Assembly: GCA_019116805.1 (NCBI GenBank) | Contig: DXAV01000082.1 | Span: forward strand, 1 to 64,000 | Length of the DNA stretch: 64,000 nt | Origin: Candidatus Bacteroides merdavium | GTDB taxonomy: Bacteria > Bacteroidota > Bacteroidia > Bacteroidales > Bacteroidaceae | Direction: 5' to 3' | Part shown: piece after piece, positions 9,067 to 18,533 of the stretch | Layout: each line of letters begins with the position of its first letter | Numbering within the stretch: the stretch's first letter is position 1 | Made by a program: the position numbers and the translations under genes | Notes under the pieces: model-generated | The model's input: only the letters and a program-made list of their open reading frames with translations | Databases searched by the model: none | Told to the model about the DNA's origin: nothing

Positions 9067-10052
9067 ACGTGATAAGCAAACATGGCTGAGATTCCAATCA
9101 GGGAAATAACAAAGAATGCGTTGGAAAGTTTACTGCTCGTGAGGGCAAACAAATGGCCTGCCAGCATACTGATGACGATTAACAGTAGGGGGCAAAACGC
9201 AGTGAATAGATAGGGTTGCAATCCGATGCCGATAAAAAGGTAACAGCTGAAAAGAATCAGGAAATACAGATAGGCGCGCGTTCGGATTTTGTCTTCGTAT
9301 CCATTGAGGAAGTAGTGGAAAGTACTGGCGACAAAAAGCAGGAAGAGAATTCCCAGTGGCCATATCATCCAGAATTCGAAGCCATATCCGATGGGGCGGA
9401 ACAAGATTGTTTCGTAGAACAATTGGTGGAAGAACATTTGGCTGGTGTCTGTCAAGACTGTGTAGCTCAGCAGTATCCACCATGGCAGGGCAAAGCCTAT
9501 GAGAGAAGCGAGCAGGCTTTTCAGATTGAGTGATTGGAAGCTGGCTGCACCGATCCAGAGTAAAGGAGTCAGCAGCAGGCTTTGGGGTACGAACAGGCTG
9601 GCAATACCTGCGAAGGCAAAGGCATTGAACAACACTCCCGAAGACCTCTCTTGGCGGTAGCTGCCAAATAGCTGGTAGAAGGCAGTCAGGAAACAAAGGC
9701 CAACCAGTAATCCGGGTAATTCTTGGTAGAATTGCGGGATGGCAGCGGTCAGTAGCAAGTATAGAAAGCTCTGGATGGAGGTACGGATGCGGATAATGGC
9801 AAATATGTTATTCAGGTTGATTAGGAGAAAACAAGCTAGTATGTGCAGGGCAAAGCCAACCAGTGACGGGAAGAACCCTTTGGGGAACCAGTTTCCTATT
9901 TCTTTGAACCAAAGAGGCCAGTTTATCTTTTCCGTAGTTGCATCGGGCAACAACATAACAACCGCTGTCCAACAGATAGTGGAAATCAACAGGGCGACGG
10001 GTAGGATAAACCTCCCCGTCGCCACTTTGTTTTGAAATCGTTGCCGCCTCAT
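9051..10052 (-). CDS. Polytopic membrane protein, DUF6427-like
   Basis: A 333-residue, very hydrophobic protein with about nine or ten predicted membrane helices and an N-terminal basic stretch (MRRQRFQNK). It resembles Bacteroidales proteins annotated DUF6427, whose function is unknown; that assignment comes from general resemblance and position, not from a diagnostic motif. It sits 15 bp after purD and overlaps the YqaA-like gene by 16 bp, so it is part of the same transcript. The fold could be a GT-C-like membrane protein, but no catalytic motif is visible. Confidence 0.65.
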   Translation of the reverse strand: MRRQRFQNKVATGRFILPVALLISTICWTAVVMLLPDATTEKINWPLWFKEIGNWFPKGFFPSLVGFALHILACFLLINLNNIFAIIRIRTSIQSFLYLLLTAAIPQFYQELPGLLVGLCFLTAFYQLFGSYRQERSSGVLFNAFAFAGIASLFVPQSLLLTPLLWIGAASFQSLNLKSLLASLIGFALPWWILLSYTVLTDTSQMFFHQLFYETILFRPIGYGFEFWMIWPLGILFLLFVASTFHYFLNGYEDKIRTRAYLYFLILFSCYLFIGIGLQPYLFTAFCPLLLIVISMLAGHLFALTSSKLSNAFFVISLIGISAMFAYHVWMLL

Positions 10053-10067
10053 GCTCTCAGTTGTGGT

Positions 10068-11342
10068 TTACAGATCGAATCCGATGTCGCGACGGAAGTA
10101 TTTCTTGTCGAAGCTGATCAGGTCGGCTACGCAGTAGCTCTTCTGCAGGGCTTCTTCCTTGGTGTTGCCGTATGAGCAGACGGCAATGACACGTCCACCG
10201 TTGGTTACTACTTGTCCGTCCTTCAGCGCCGTACCGGCGTGGAAGAGGATGCTGTCCGTAGTGGCTGCCTGCTTCAGACCGGTCATCACTTTACCCTTCT
10301 CGTAGGCTTCGGGATATCCGCCGCTGACGAGCATCACGCAGGCGGCCGTACGTGGGTCGAGAACCAGTTCCTTGGTGTCGAGGTTGCCGTCGCGCACGCC
10401 TTCGAGCAGGTCCACCAGGTCGCTTTGGATGCGCAGCATCACGCTTTCCGTTTCGGGATCACCCATGCGGACATTGTATTCGATGACCATCGGTTCGCCC
10501 TTCACGTTGATGAGACCCAGGAAGATGAAGCCTTTGTAGAGGATGTTCTCCTCAATGAGGCCGTTCACAGTGGGCTCGATGATGCGGGTGCGCACTTTCT
10601 CCATGAAGACGTCGTCGGCAAAGGGTACAGGCGTCACGCTGCCCATACCGCCGGTGTTCAGGCCCTTGTCGCCCTCACCGATGCGCTTGTAGTCTTTGGC
10701 TACGGGTAGCACCTTGTAGTTCTTGCCGTCGGTCAGTACGAAGACGGAGCACTCGATGCCGCTGAGGAACTCCTCAATGACCACCGTGGCACTGGCGTCA
10801 CCGAACATGCCGCCCAGCATCTCCTTCAGTTCGCGCTTGGCTTCGTCCAGCGTGGGCAGGATGAGCACGCCCTTGCCGGCGCAGAGGCCGTCAGCTTTCA
10901 GCACGTAGGGAGCTTCGAGGGTTTCGAGGAAGGCGAGGCCTTCTTCCAGATTGGCAGCAGTGATGCTCTTGTAGCGCGCGGTGGGGATGTTGTGGCGCTG
11001 CATGAAGCCTTTGGCAAACTCCTTACTGCCTTCGAGCGTGGCTCCGGCCTTCGTAGGGCCTATCACGGCGATGTGGCGTGTTTCGGAGTCTTCGGCAAAG
11101 TAGTCGTAGATGCCTTTCACCAGCGGGTCTTCGGGGCCCACTACGATCATTTCCACTCCATTCTTCAGGACGAAGTCCTTGATGGCAGGGAAGTCCGTAG
11201 CCTTGATGTCCACGTTCTCGCCGGCGGCGTGTGTGCCTGCATTGCCCGGGGCGATGTAGAGCTTCTCCACTTTGGGGCTTTGGGCTATTTTCCATGCTAG
11301 GGCATGTTCACGGCCGCCCGAGCCTAAGAGTAATATTTTCAT
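10068..11342 (-). CDS. purD: Phosphoribosylamine-glycine ligase (GAR synthetase)
   Basis: A 424-residue ATP-grasp enzyme for the second step of de novo purine synthesis: 5-phosphoribosylamine + glycine + ATP to GAR. Signatures are the N-terminal [15 protein letters not shown], the ATP-grasp segment [14 protein letters not shown] (about 147-160) and the metal/phosphate block [11 protein letters not shown] (about 292-302). Length is normal. It is preceded 28 bp upstream by the S9 peptidase gene and followed 15 bp downstream by a membrane-protein gene, so it is transcribed in a mixed housekeeping operon rather than with other pur genes. Confidence 0.95.
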   Translation of the reverse strand: MKILLLGSGGREHALAWKIAQSPKVEKLYIAPGNAGTHAAGENVDIKATDFPAIKDFVLKNGVEMIVVGPEDPLVKGIYDYFAEDSETRHIAVIGPTKAGATLEGSKEFAKGFMQRHNIPTARYKSITAANLEEGLAFLETLEAPYVLKADGLCAGKGVLILPTLDEAKRELKEMLGGMFGDASATVVIEEFLSGIECSVFVLTDGKNYKVLPVAKDYKRIGEGDKGLNTGGMGSVTPVPFADDVFMEKVRTRIIEPTVNGLIEENILYKGFIFLGLINVKGEPMVIEYNVRMGDPETESVMLRIQSDLVDLLEGVRDGNLDTKELVLDPRTAACVMLVSGGYPEAYEKGKVMTGLKQAATTDSILFHAGTALKDGQVVTNGGRVIAVCSYGNTKEEALQKSYCVADLISFDKKYFRRDIGFDL

Positions 11343-11370
11343 AACTTTATGCTATTTGTTTCGTTTATTC

Positions 11371-13629
11371 TTATAAGTAGTCTTCGAAGTATCTCGTAAT
11401 CTTCTCGTGTAGATGCACGCGGTCGCGGCCCAGCACGTTGTGCTTGTGGCCGGGATAGATGAAGAGGTCGGGATACGTACGTGCATCCACACAGGCCTTC
11501 ATGAACGAGAGGGTGTGCTGGGGCACGCAAGTGTCGTCGTGGTCGTCGTGGATGATCATCAGGTGGCCTTTGAGGTTGGGCGCCAGATTCTTCAGGTCGC
11601 ACTGCTTGTAACCTTCGGGGTTGGTTTGCGGCGTGTCCATGTAGCGTTCGCCGTACATCACCTCGTAGTAGCCCCAGTCGATGACGGGGCCACCTGCCAC
11701 GCCAACCTTGAAGATTTCGGGGTAGCGCAGCATCAGGGCCGTGGTCATGTGGCCACCGAAGCTCCAGCCGTGTACGCCAATGCGGCTACTGTCCACGTAG
11801 GGCAGCGACTGGAGGAACTCGACGCCTTTCACCTGGTCCTTGCCCTCTTCAATGCCGAGGTGGCGGAAGGTGCAGTTCTCAAACTCCAGACCGCGGTTCG
11901 AGCTGCCGCGGTTGTCCACGGTGAAGAGGATGTATCCCTTGTTGGCCATGTAGAGGTCCCAGCCGCGGGCGGCGTAGTTCCAGTTGGCTGCAATCATCTG
12001 GGCGTGCGGGCCGCCATAGACATAGACGATTGCAGGATATTTCTTGGCCGGATCGAAATCGGCCGGCTTGATAATGCGGTAGTAGAGGTCAGTTTTGCCG
12101 TCAGCAGCCTTGAGGGTGCCCACTTCCACGCTGGGCATCTTGAAGCCCTCGAAGGGATTGGCAGCGGTGAGGAGGCGCACAGTCTCCTTGCCGTTGGCGG
12201 TGGAGGCGATGTTGATGGCGCGAGGCACGTCGGGTGCCGACCAGTTGTCCAGCAGGTACGTGCCCGAGGTGGAGAGTTGTGCGTTGTGCACGCCCTGTCC
12301 GTTGTCTATCGGAGTCAGTTTGCCGTTGGCGATGCTCACCTTATACAGATTGCTCTGCAGGGGCGACTCCTTGGTGGCGGCGATGATGACTTCCTTCTTC
12401 TTGGCGTTGAAGCCGAGGATGCTCTGCACGAGCCATTCGCCCGAAGTGAGCTGTATGCCTGCGGCTCCGGAGGGAGTCTTTCCCTTTCCGGCCTTCTCGA
12501 TAGTCTTCCACAGCTTCTCTACCTCTCCTTTGGTGAGCTTCTGGGGTTGGATGGCGTGGAGTTGCTTCAGGTCGTACAGATAGAGGTGGTTGTAACCGTC
12601 GCATTGGCTCTGGTAAATGAACTTGTTGCTGTCCCACGGCAGGAACAGGATGGGATTCTGCGGCTCCACGTACTTGGAATGCGTTTCCTCGATGAGCACC
12701 TGTATCAGTTCGCCCGATACGGCGTCGTATTGGCAGAGCTTGGAGTGGTTCTGATCGCGGTTTAGCTCGATGAGGAAGAGGGCCTTCTCGTCGGGTGCCC
12801 ACGCGATGTTGGTGAAGTAGCGGTCGGTGGGATCGCCTGTGTTCAGATAGATGGTTTTGCCGTTGGCGGGATTGTAGATGCCCACCTGCACCTTGTGGCT
12901 CGTCATGCCGGCCATGGGGTAGCGGATGTTGTTTACTTCACCCACACGCGCGGTGATGTCCACCAGCGGATATTGGGTTACCATCGACTCGTCCATGCGG
13001 TAGAAGGCCAGCAGGCTGCCTGTGGGGCTCCAGAAAGTACCTTTCGAGATACCGAACTCGTTACGGTGTACGCTCTGTCCGCACACGATGCCTTCGGGTT
13101 CGTCGGTCACCTGCTTGCTGTCCACGTAGAGGTTGTTGCCTATCGTATAGGCTACGTGTCCGCCTGCCACGGTGTAGTCCGTGTTGGCGGCTTTCTTGTC
13201 GAAGGTCAGTACGTCGGTCGTCTTTCCAGTTTTCCAGTCATAAGTGATGTATCGGCCGGGCAGGGTGATGAGAATTTGTGTTTTATCTTCCCATGGCAGT
13301 TGTACGTTGTAGAGGTGCGACAGCTTGCCCAGCTTTTCGGCTTCGAGTGCCTGATTGATGCTTTCGCGGGTGGTGAGCAGCATCTCCTTGCCGTTCTTGG
13401 GGTTGACAGCCACGAGGGAGTCGATGCCTGGCTTGATACACTGGTCGCCCCACCATTGCAGGCCATAGAGACTCTCGGCATAGCGGTAGGTCGCTCCGCC
13501 GGGGATGAGGTCCTCCAGTGTAGGGTATTTCAGTTCGTTCGTTGCAGTTTCTTGTGCCATAAGTTGGGTACCGGTCAGGGTGGTTGCTGCCATCAGCAGG
13601 GCCACCACGTTCTTACTGATTCTTTTCAT
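11371..13629 (-). CDS. S9 family prolyl dipeptidyl peptidase (DPP IV-like), exported
   Basis: A 752-residue serine peptidase. The start at 13629 is chosen because MKRISKNVVALLMAATTLTG is a good signal peptide, whereas the long in-frame extension upstream lies inside the preceding gene. An N-terminal beta-propeller (about residues 60-480) is followed by the alpha/beta hydrolase domain, with the nucleophile in GWSFGG (near 621), Asp in HDDHDDTCVP (near 695) and His in YPGHKHNV (near 730). Such enzymes release X-Pro dipeptides from peptides in the periplasm or at the cell surface. The start overlaps the upstream methyltransferase gene by 17 bp, implying coupled translation. Confidence 0.88.
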   Translation of the reverse strand: MKRISKNVVALLMAATTLTGTQLMAQETATNELKYPTLEDLIPGGATYRYAESLYGLQWWGDQCIKPGIDSLVAVNPKNGKEMLLTTRESINQALEAEKLGKLSHLYNVQLPWEDKTQILITLPGRYITYDWKTGKTTDVLTFDKKAANTDYTVAGGHVAYTIGNNLYVDSKQVTDEPEGIVCGQSVHRNEFGISKGTFWSPTGSLLAFYRMDESMVTQYPLVDITARVGEVNNIRYPMAGMTSHKVQVGIYNPANGKTIYLNTGDPTDRYFTNIAWAPDEKALFLIELNRDQNHSKLCQYDAVSGELIQVLIEETHSKYVEPQNPILFLPWDSNKFIYQSQCDGYNHLYLYDLKQLHAIQPQKLTKGEVEKLWKTIEKAGKGKTPSGAAGIQLTSGEWLVQSILGFNAKKKEVIIAATKESPLQSNLYKVSIANGKLTPIDNGQGVHNAQLSTSGTYLLDNWSAPDVPRAINIASTANGKETVRLLTAANPFEGFKMPSVEVGTLKAADGKTDLYYRIIKPADFDPAKKYPAIVYVYGGPHAQMIAANWNYAARGWDLYMANKGYILFTVDNRGSSNRGLEFENCTFRHLGIEEGKDQVKGVEFLQSLPYVDSSRIGVHGWSFGGHMTTALMLRYPEIFKVGVAGGPVIDWGYYEVMYGERYMDTPQTNPEGYKQCDLKNLAPNLKGHLMIIHDDHDDTCVPQHTLSFMKACVDARTYPDLFIYPGHKHNVLGRDRVHLHEKITRYFEDYL

Positions 13630-15013
13630 CTTTGCGGAGATTATCTTTAGGGTTGTTGCGTAATTCTCTTTTTTTTCTTTCAGGATATGATTCGCCCGAG
13701 CGCGGCTTGCGTTCGCTCTTGAAATCTTTTCGTTCGCCATGGGGCTTGAACTCCTTTTTTTTCTCACCATCGCCGAAGTTGCGTCGTTCGCGGGGCTTGG
13801 AGTCCTTGCGGGTGGCAAGACGTGGTTCGCGCTGCTCTTTTTTCAGTTCTTCGCCCTCAGCGCGGAAGTTTTTGTACTTGCCGTCAAAGATTTCGTACTT
13901 GCGGAACTGGCACTCCAGCGCGCCATTGAAGAGTGGGATACGTGCGCTGGCCTTCAGACCTATCTGGTCGAAGCACTCGTCGCGATAGGAGAGTATCCAG
14001 GCAGTGTTGCCCGTAAAGGCGTGTTTCAGGCGTTCGCCTATCATCTCGTAGAGGCCCAGCAGGTCGTCCGTCGAGATGCGTTCGCCGTAGGGTGGGTTGG
14101 TGATGATGATGGATTTCTCCTGCGGCTGCTCGAATTGCTGGAAGGGTTGCAGCTTCAGGACGATGTCTTTCGTGACTCCAGCCGCCTTGACGTTGCGGGT
14201 GGCTATCTCGTTGGCTTTCGGGTTGTTGTCGTAGCCGTATATCTTGTGGGCGAACTCACGCTCCTGGCTGTCGTCGTTGTAGATGGCGTCGAAGAGGTCG
14301 CGGTCGAAGTCGGGCCACTTCTCGAAGGCAAATTCCTGGCGGAAGACGCCGGGCGCAATGTTGCGGGCGATGAGGGCCGCTTCGATGGGGATGGTGCCCG
14401 AACCGCACATGGGGTCGATGAGGTCGCATTCGCCTCTCCAGCCCGTCATCAGAATCATGCCGGCGGCCAGTACCTCGTTCAGTGGTGCCTCTACGGCCTC
14501 TTGGCGATAACCGCGGCGGTGGAGCGACTCGCCGCTCGAGTCAAGCGACAGAGTGCAGGTATTTTCGGCAATGTGGATGTTCAGCAACACATCGGGCTTG
14601 TTGATGCGCACGTTGGGGCGCTTGCCCGTCTTCTCGCGGAAGTAATCCACGATGGCGTCCTTCACGCGGTAGGATACGAACTTGCTGTGGCGGAACTCTT
14701 CGCTGAACACGACAGCATCCACGGCAAATGACTTGTCCGTCGTCAGATAGTCTTCCCAGCGGATGGCTTTCACCTCGTTGTACACCTCGTCGGCGTCGTG
14801 AGCAGTGAAGTGCTTCAGCGGCTTCAGGATGCGGACGGCGGTGCGGAGGCAGAAGTTGGCTTTGTAAAGCATTGCTTTGTCACCCGTAAAAGATACCATT
14901 CTTCGGCCTATCTCTATGTTATCGGCACCCAGTTCCGTCAGTTCCTGTGCCAGTATTTCTTCCAGACCTTGGAAGGTCTTGGCTATCATCTCAAAAGAAG
15001 GTTGTTCGCTCAT
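13613..15013 (-). CDS. THUMP-domain class I rRNA methyltransferase (RlmL/YpsC-like)
   Basis: A 466-residue protein: an N-terminal THUMP RNA-binding domain (about 1-165), then a SAM methyltransferase with MCGSGTIPIEAAL (about 200-213) and the N6/N2-methylase motif NPPYGE (about 304-309). The last 90 residues form a low-complexity Lys/Arg/Glu/Gly-rich tail, probably an RNA-binding extension. By family it modifies a guanosine (N2) in 23S rRNA; the exact position is not deducible. First gene of the run leading to purD and mnmD; a 58-bp gap separates it from the serine acetyltransferase gene, with which it may also be cotranscribed. Confidence 0.85.
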   Translation of the reverse strand: MSEQPSFEMIAKTFQGLEEILAQELTELGADNIEIGRRMVSFTGDKAMLYKANFCLRTAVRILKPLKHFTAHDADEVYNEVKAIRWEDYLTTDKSFAVDAVVFSEEFRHSKFVSYRVKDAIVDYFREKTGKRPNVRINKPDVLLNIHIAENTCTLSLDSSGESLHRRGYRQEAVEAPLNEVLAAGMILMTGWRGECDLIDPMCGSGTIPIEAALIARNIAPGVFRQEFAFEKWPDFDRDLFDAIYNDDSQEREFAHKIYGYDNNPKANEIATRNVKAAGVTKDIVLKLQPFQQFEQPQEKSIIITNPPYGERISTDDLLGLYEMIGERLKHAFTGNTAWILSYRDECFDQIGLKASARIPLFNGALECQFRKYEIFDGKYKNFRAEGEELKKEQREPRLATRKDSKPRERRNFGDGEKKKEFKPHGERKDFKSERKPRSGESYPERKKRELRNNPKDNLRKDEKNQ

Positions 15014-15071
15014 TTCAAATTATTTCAGATTTCAGAATTCAGATTTCAATGTTTCTTTCCCTCGTGTGCCT

Positions 15072-15974
15072 TTATTTTTTTGCTTTGGTTTGTACGATGC
15101 GTGCGCCGGCGGCCACGTCTTCGGTTACCCAAATATTACCACCCACGGTTGCTCCGCGTCCCACGGTAATACGTCCCAAAATGGTGGCGTTGGAATAAAC
15201 GATGACGTCGTCTTCCAGAATGGGATGGCGGGGGATACCCTTGATGGGCTTGCCGTCGGCGTCGAGGGGGAAACTCTTGGCACCCAGCGTGACGCCTTGG
15301 TAGAGCTTGACGTTGTTTCCGATGATACAGGTCTCGCCGATAACCACACCCGTGCCGTGGTCGATGGTGAAATGATGGCCTATTTGTGCGCCCGGATGGA
15401 TGTCGATACCCGTTTCGCTATGTGCCATTTCGGTAATGATACGGGGAATGAGAGGCACGCCGAGGCATAGAAGTTGGTGGGCCATGCGGTAGTTACTGAT
15501 GGCGCGGATGGCCGGGTAGCAGCTGATGACTTCGCCGAAGGAGTGGGCAGCCGGGTCACCATTGTAGGCGGCTTCGACATCGGTGGCCAGGATGCGACGC
15601 ATTTCGGGCAAGGTAGCGATGAAGCCTGCTGCTTTCTCGGCGGCTTGTTGGCGGAGCTGCTCAGTACAGCAACCGTTCTCTTGTCCGTCGTTCGCGAAGC
15701 AGAGACCAGCCAGTATTTGTTCGGTCAGTTGCTCGAAGAGCTGTTCGACGTAAACACCGATGTGGTATTTCAGTGTACGGCTGTTTACATTCGAGATGCC
15801 GAAGTAGCCGGGGAAAACGATGGCGCGTGTCAGTTCGACAATCTGTTGCAGCGCTTTTCCCGAGGGAAGGGGGTTACCGTCCGTATGCTGGTGGAAAAGG
15901 CCTTTGTAGGACTCGCTTTCCGAAAGCTCGTCTACCGTCTGTGCCAAGATGTGAGTAAAGTTGAGTGGACTCAT
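15072..15974 (-). CDS. cysE: Serine O-acetyltransferase
   Basis: A 300-residue enzyme of the hexapeptide-repeat (left-handed beta-helix) acyltransferases: L-serine + acetyl-CoA to O-acetylserine, the precursor of cysteine. The N-terminal helical domain includes DVEAAYNGDPAAHSFGEVI; the beta-helix carries IDIHPGAQIGHHFTIDHG with the catalytic-type His, GTGVVIGE, and the cofactor loop KPIKGIPRHPILEDDV. It is longer at the N-terminus than E. coli CysE, as is usual in the EpsC-type proteins of Bacteroidetes. A -7 element (16007-16014) lies upstream. Confidence 0.9.
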   Translation of the reverse strand: MSPLNFTHILAQTVDELSESESYKGLFHQHTDGNPLPSGKALQQIVELTRAIVFPGYFGISNVNSRTLKYHIGVYVEQLFEQLTEQILAGLCFANDGQENGCCTEQLRQQAAEKAAGFIATLPEMRRILATDVEAAYNGDPAAHSFGEVISCYPAIRAISNYRMAHQLLCLGVPLIPRIITEMAHSETGIDIHPGAQIGHHFTIDHGTGVVIGETCIIGNNVKLYQGVTLGAKSFPLDADGKPIKGIPRHPILEDDVIVYSNATILGRITVGRGATVGGNIWVTEDVAAGARIVQTKAKK

Positions 15975-16006
15975 CCGAATATCCTTTATGGTTTTTAAAG
16001 TGGCAA

Positions 16007-16014
16007 CAAAGGTA
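16007..16014 (-). promoter_or_regulatory. -7 element upstream of cysE
   Basis: On the minus strand TACCTTTG matches TAnnTTTG 33 bp before the start at 15974. No well-spaced -33 TTTG was found. Confidence 0.45.
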
Positions 16015-16049
16015 GCAAAAACTTGCCAAATATCCTACATCTTGTTCAT

Positions 16050-16526
16050 TTATAGCTCACTCGGACGAAGACCGAACGACTTGCAGGTCATTTTTTCTAC
16101 CTGTACGCGCCATACGACCACGTTGCGTACAGCCGGGTCGCCCATCGTGCAGGGATAATCAGTGTAGTGCTTCATCAGGAGGGTAAGGATGCGCCGTTTC
16201 TCGTCCATGTCGTCCACAAACTCCACTTGTCCGCGGCAGATGACGCTACGGCTCTTCATGCTGTACGAACAGGCTACCTGCTGGTGCATCCACACCAATT
16301 CGTGTCCGTCGCAGAAGGTGATACATACATGAGGGCGTTGGCGAAGCATTGCAAGTTTGCCGCCGTCGGGGCCTGAGTGCAGATAAACGATACCGTTCTC
16401 GTATGCAAAGTTCATGGGGAGAACATAAGGATGGCCATCCGCATCAGTGATACCTACCATGCAATAAGGGCATTGGCGGATGACGGCTTCCATTTCTTGA
16501 GGCTCGGTGATGGAGATTGTTTTCAT
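16050..16526 (-). CDS. Pyridoxamine 5'-phosphate oxidase-like (Nim-type) flavoprotein
   Basis: A 158-residue split-barrel FMN-binding protein. The ATG at 16526 is preferred (MKTISITEPQEME); the 17 extra upstream codons overlap the promoter. The order YVLPMNFAYENGIVYLHSGPDGGKLAMLRQRPHVCI contains the usual barrel strands and the K/R phosphate-contacting region, and SRSVICRGQVEFVDD is the dimer strand. It resembles the Nim family (5-nitroimidazole reductase-like) in layout, but a resistance function cannot be claimed from the family alone. Single-gene unit with its own promoter. Confidence 0.8.
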   Translation of the reverse strand: MKTISITEPQEMEAVIRQCPYCMVGITDADGHPYVLPMNFAYENGIVYLHSGPDGGKLAMLRQRPHVCITFCDGHELVWMHQQVACSYSMKSRSVICRGQVEFVDDMDEKRRILTLLMKHYTDYPCTMGDPAVRNVVVWRVQVEKMTCKSFGLRPSEL

Positions 16527-16547
16527 TGTGTTGTTGTTTTTGAACGA

Positions 16548-16578
16548 CAAAGTTACGTGTTTGTAGGAAAAAAGCAAG
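16548..16578 (-). promoter_or_regulatory. Promoter of the Nim-like flavoprotein gene
   Basis: Minus-strand -7 TAACTTTG (16555-16548), 19-bp spacer and a near-consensus -33 CTTG (16578-16575). It lies 22 bp before the ATG at 16526, which supports that start over the longer one at 16577. Confidence 0.6.
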
Positions 16579-16674
16579 ACTTTTCTTTTTTGTAATGTGG
16601 GAAAAATGAATAAGCGCTTGGATTGTATCTCGAAATAAATGATAAAATATAGAGTATGATTAGTTGAAATAATC

Positions 16675-16682
16675 TATTTTTG
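16675..16682 (+). promoter_or_regulatory. -7 element upstream of the ECF sigma gene
   Basis: TATTTTTG matches TAnnTTTG 25 bp before the ATG at 16707. The -33 position is not convincing. Confidence 0.5.
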
Positions 16683-16706
16683 CCAGCATATAGATTATGA
16701 TATGAA

Positions 16707-17300
16707 ATGACATTGCAAAACGAGCACCTCTTAATCGCGGATTTGAAGAAAGGTTCGAAGGAGGCTTTCGGCGAGATCTACAGACTCTATGCAGGACGTC
16801 TGTTGGCCTATTGTGCGCAATATACCAAATGTCGCGAAGATGCCGAGGAGATAGTGCAAGATGTGTTTGTTGCTTTGTGGAACAGTCGTCAGACCATCCG
16901 TCAGGAAGAGACTCTGCGTTCCTTGTTGTTCACGATATCCAAACATCGTGTCATCAATGCGTATCGGTCCACCCTTAATTCTCCAGTTTACGAAGATTAT
17001 GTCGATTATCAGAATGAATTGCCTGCAGGTGAGGATTACCATCGTCTGGAATACGAGCAATATGTGAGGATTGTCAAGGATGCTATCCGTAGGCTTCCTT
17101 CTACCCAACAACGTGTCATCACTCTTTCCCGTTTCTCCCAATTGTCTAACAAGGAAATAGCCGAACATCTCTCGTTGAGTGAACAGACGGTCAAAAATCA
17201 GTTGTCAATCGGTTTGAAAACTCTTCGTGAACTGCTTGCAAAAGTTCTGGTGCTTTTTGTGGCAGGTTTGATATTAAATATTGTGAATAGATTTCTCTGA
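16707..17300 (+). CDS. ECF RNA polymerase sigma factor (Bacteroidetes sigma-70 family 1)
   Basis: A 197-residue extracytoplasmic-function sigma factor. Region 2 spans about 10-80 (FGEIYRLYAGRLLAYCAQYTK and the -10 recognition segment DAEEIVQDVFVALW); region 4 spans about 120-178 with the helix-turn-helix LSNKEIAEHLSLSEQTVKNQ. A hydrophobic C-terminal tail (KVLVLFVAGLILNIV) is common in this Bacteroidetes group. It is followed by an anti-sigma factor and a SusC with an STN domain, the classic surface-signalling trio: substrate transport releases the sigma factor to transcribe the PUL. Confidence 0.93.
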   Translation: MTLQNEHLLIADLKKGSKEAFGEIYRLYAGRLLAYCAQYTKCREDAEEIVQDVFVALWNSRQTIRQEETLRSLLFTISKHRVINAYRSTLNSPVYEDYVDYQNELPAGEDYHRLEYEQYVRIVKDAIRRLPSTQQRVITLSRFSQLSNKEIAEHLSLSEQTVKNQLSIGLKTLRELLAKVLVLFVAGLILNIVNRFL

Positions 17301-17351
17301 AATGGTACGTTGAAACAAAATGATTGTCTTTACTAATGCATTGTGAACGAA

Positions 17352-18323
17352 ATGGATAATTTGGAACAAAAATATAGAAATGACAGCCTGACTCCTGATG
17401 AACTGAGGTGTTTGCGGGAGAAAGTCAATTCGGTAAGTGACGACCGTTTGGAAGACTCATTGCGTGAAACGTGGGAAGCGGTAGAAGCCTCTTCGGCAGA
17501 CATATATCGTTTGGGTAAATTGAAGGAACGGATAGACGAACAGCTCTTCCCGACAAAACGTATCGTCCCTCTTTATTGGAAGGTACTTCGTATAGCGGCA
17601 GCTGTCCTTCTTCCTCTTTTTATGATCGCTACCGTTTACCTGTATCAAGAGAATACCGTTCTTTCTCAGAAAGATTTTGTGGCTTCTACTGGTGAGGGTG
17701 AGCAGGTGACTATCTCTCTGCCTGACGGTACACAGGTGACACTGAATGCCGGTTCTCGTCTTTCTTATAATCTTTCCGATTACAATTCGGACGAACGTCA
17801 GATAAAGTTTGATGGAGAAGGCTATTTTCGTGTGGCGAAAAATCCTTCCAGTCCCTTTTCTATTGCGGCAAAAGGATTGAAGGTTTCGGTTTTGGGTACT
17901 ACGTTTAATCTTCGTGCTCGTTCCTCTGATGCTACGGCAGAATTGTCGTTGGAAGAAGGTAGCGTCCGTTTCCTGGCTCTCAAGACTGGGCAGAATGTTA
18001 TTTTGTCTCCTAATCAAAAGGGTATTCTTGATCAAAAGCGTGGGACACTGACCGTCGAAGAAGAGCGGCATGTGACAGACGCTTCCGCTTGGAGGAGGGG
18101 AGAGCTGGTATTCCGTAATATTCCGTTTGCAGAGGTATTGAAAGAAATAGAAGGTGTTTATCATGTATCTATCGTCATGGAAGCGGAGCTCTATCAGGAC
18201 GACTTGTTCACAGGTGTCCTGAGCCGTACGAACATCAATGAAGTGTTGGAAGTCATAGAACATTCATATCATCTGAAAGCCACATTAAAAGACGGAATAA
18301 TAAGGTTGGTGGATTTACACTAA
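17352..18323 (+). CDS. FecR family anti-sigma factor (DUF4974 C-terminus)
   Basis: A 323-residue inner-membrane anti-sigma regulator. A cytoplasmic N-terminal region of about 75 residues binds the sigma factor; one membrane helix follows (about 78-98, IAAAVLLPLFMIATVYLY); the periplasmic FecR domain has GEGEQVTISLPDGTQVTLNAGS and LGTTFNLRA, then a DUF4974-like C-terminal domain (NIPFAEVLKEIEGVY). The periplasmic part should receive the signal from the STN domain of the next gene. ATG 17352 is preferred; an in-frame GTG at 17343 is possible. A terminator-like hairpin (18349-18405) separates it from susC. Confidence 0.92.
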   Translation: MDNLEQKYRNDSLTPDELRCLREKVNSVSDDRLEDSLRETWEAVEASSADIYRLGKLKERIDEQLFPTKRIVPLYWKVLRIAAAVLLPLFMIATVYLYQENTVLSQKDFVASTGEGEQVTISLPDGTQVTLNAGSRLSYNLSDYNSDERQIKFDGEGYFRVAKNPSSPFSIAAKGLKVSVLGTTFNLRARSSDATAELSLEEGSVRFLALKTGQNVILSPNQKGILDQKRGTLTVEEERHVTDASAWRRGELVFRNIPFAEVLKEIEGVYHVSIVMEAELYQDDLFTGVLSRTNINEVLEVIEHSYHLKATLKDGIIRLVDLH

Positions 18324-18348
18324 AGATTGGACAGGGTAATGTCGCATG

Positions 18349-18405
18349 AAATCCTATTCAAGGCATAAGGTAGAAAATCTTGTGTGCTGCGAATAGGATT
18401 TTTTT
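18349..18405 (+). terminator. Intrinsic terminator between anti-sigma and susC genes
   Basis: AAATCCTATTC (18349-18359) pairs perfectly with GAATAGGATTT (18391-18401) across a 31-nt loop, and a T-run (18399-18405) follows. It should limit read-through from the sigma/anti-sigma unit into the transport genes. Confidence 0.75.
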
Positions 18406-18429
18406 AATTTACATGTTCTTTAACATATA

Positions 18430-18437
18430 TATTTTTG
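18430..18437 (+). promoter_or_regulatory. -7-like element upstream of susC (PUL A)
   Basis: TATTTTTG matches TAnnTTTG and lies about 100 bp before the susC ATG, just after the terminator. The cognate ECF sigma factor may use a different promoter here that I cannot recognise. Confidence 0.4.
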
Positions 18438-18533
18438 GGTACAAATCTTTTTCAGTCCTGTCTTTATTTACAGACAAGCTTGTTTTAACCTTTTAAATTT
18501 CAAGAATCGTTAATCTAATAACCAAAAAGAAAC

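Noticed and set aside
11413-12765. A 450-codon plus-strand frame opposite the S9 peptidase gene
   Set aside because: Val/His/Gly-rich antisense translation without a domain; the minus-strand peptidase carries its full catalytic triad.
13630-13818. Longer N-terminus of the S9 peptidase starting at 13818
   Set aside because: The extra 63 codons overlap the end of the methyltransferase gene and would bury the clear signal peptide that begins at 13629.
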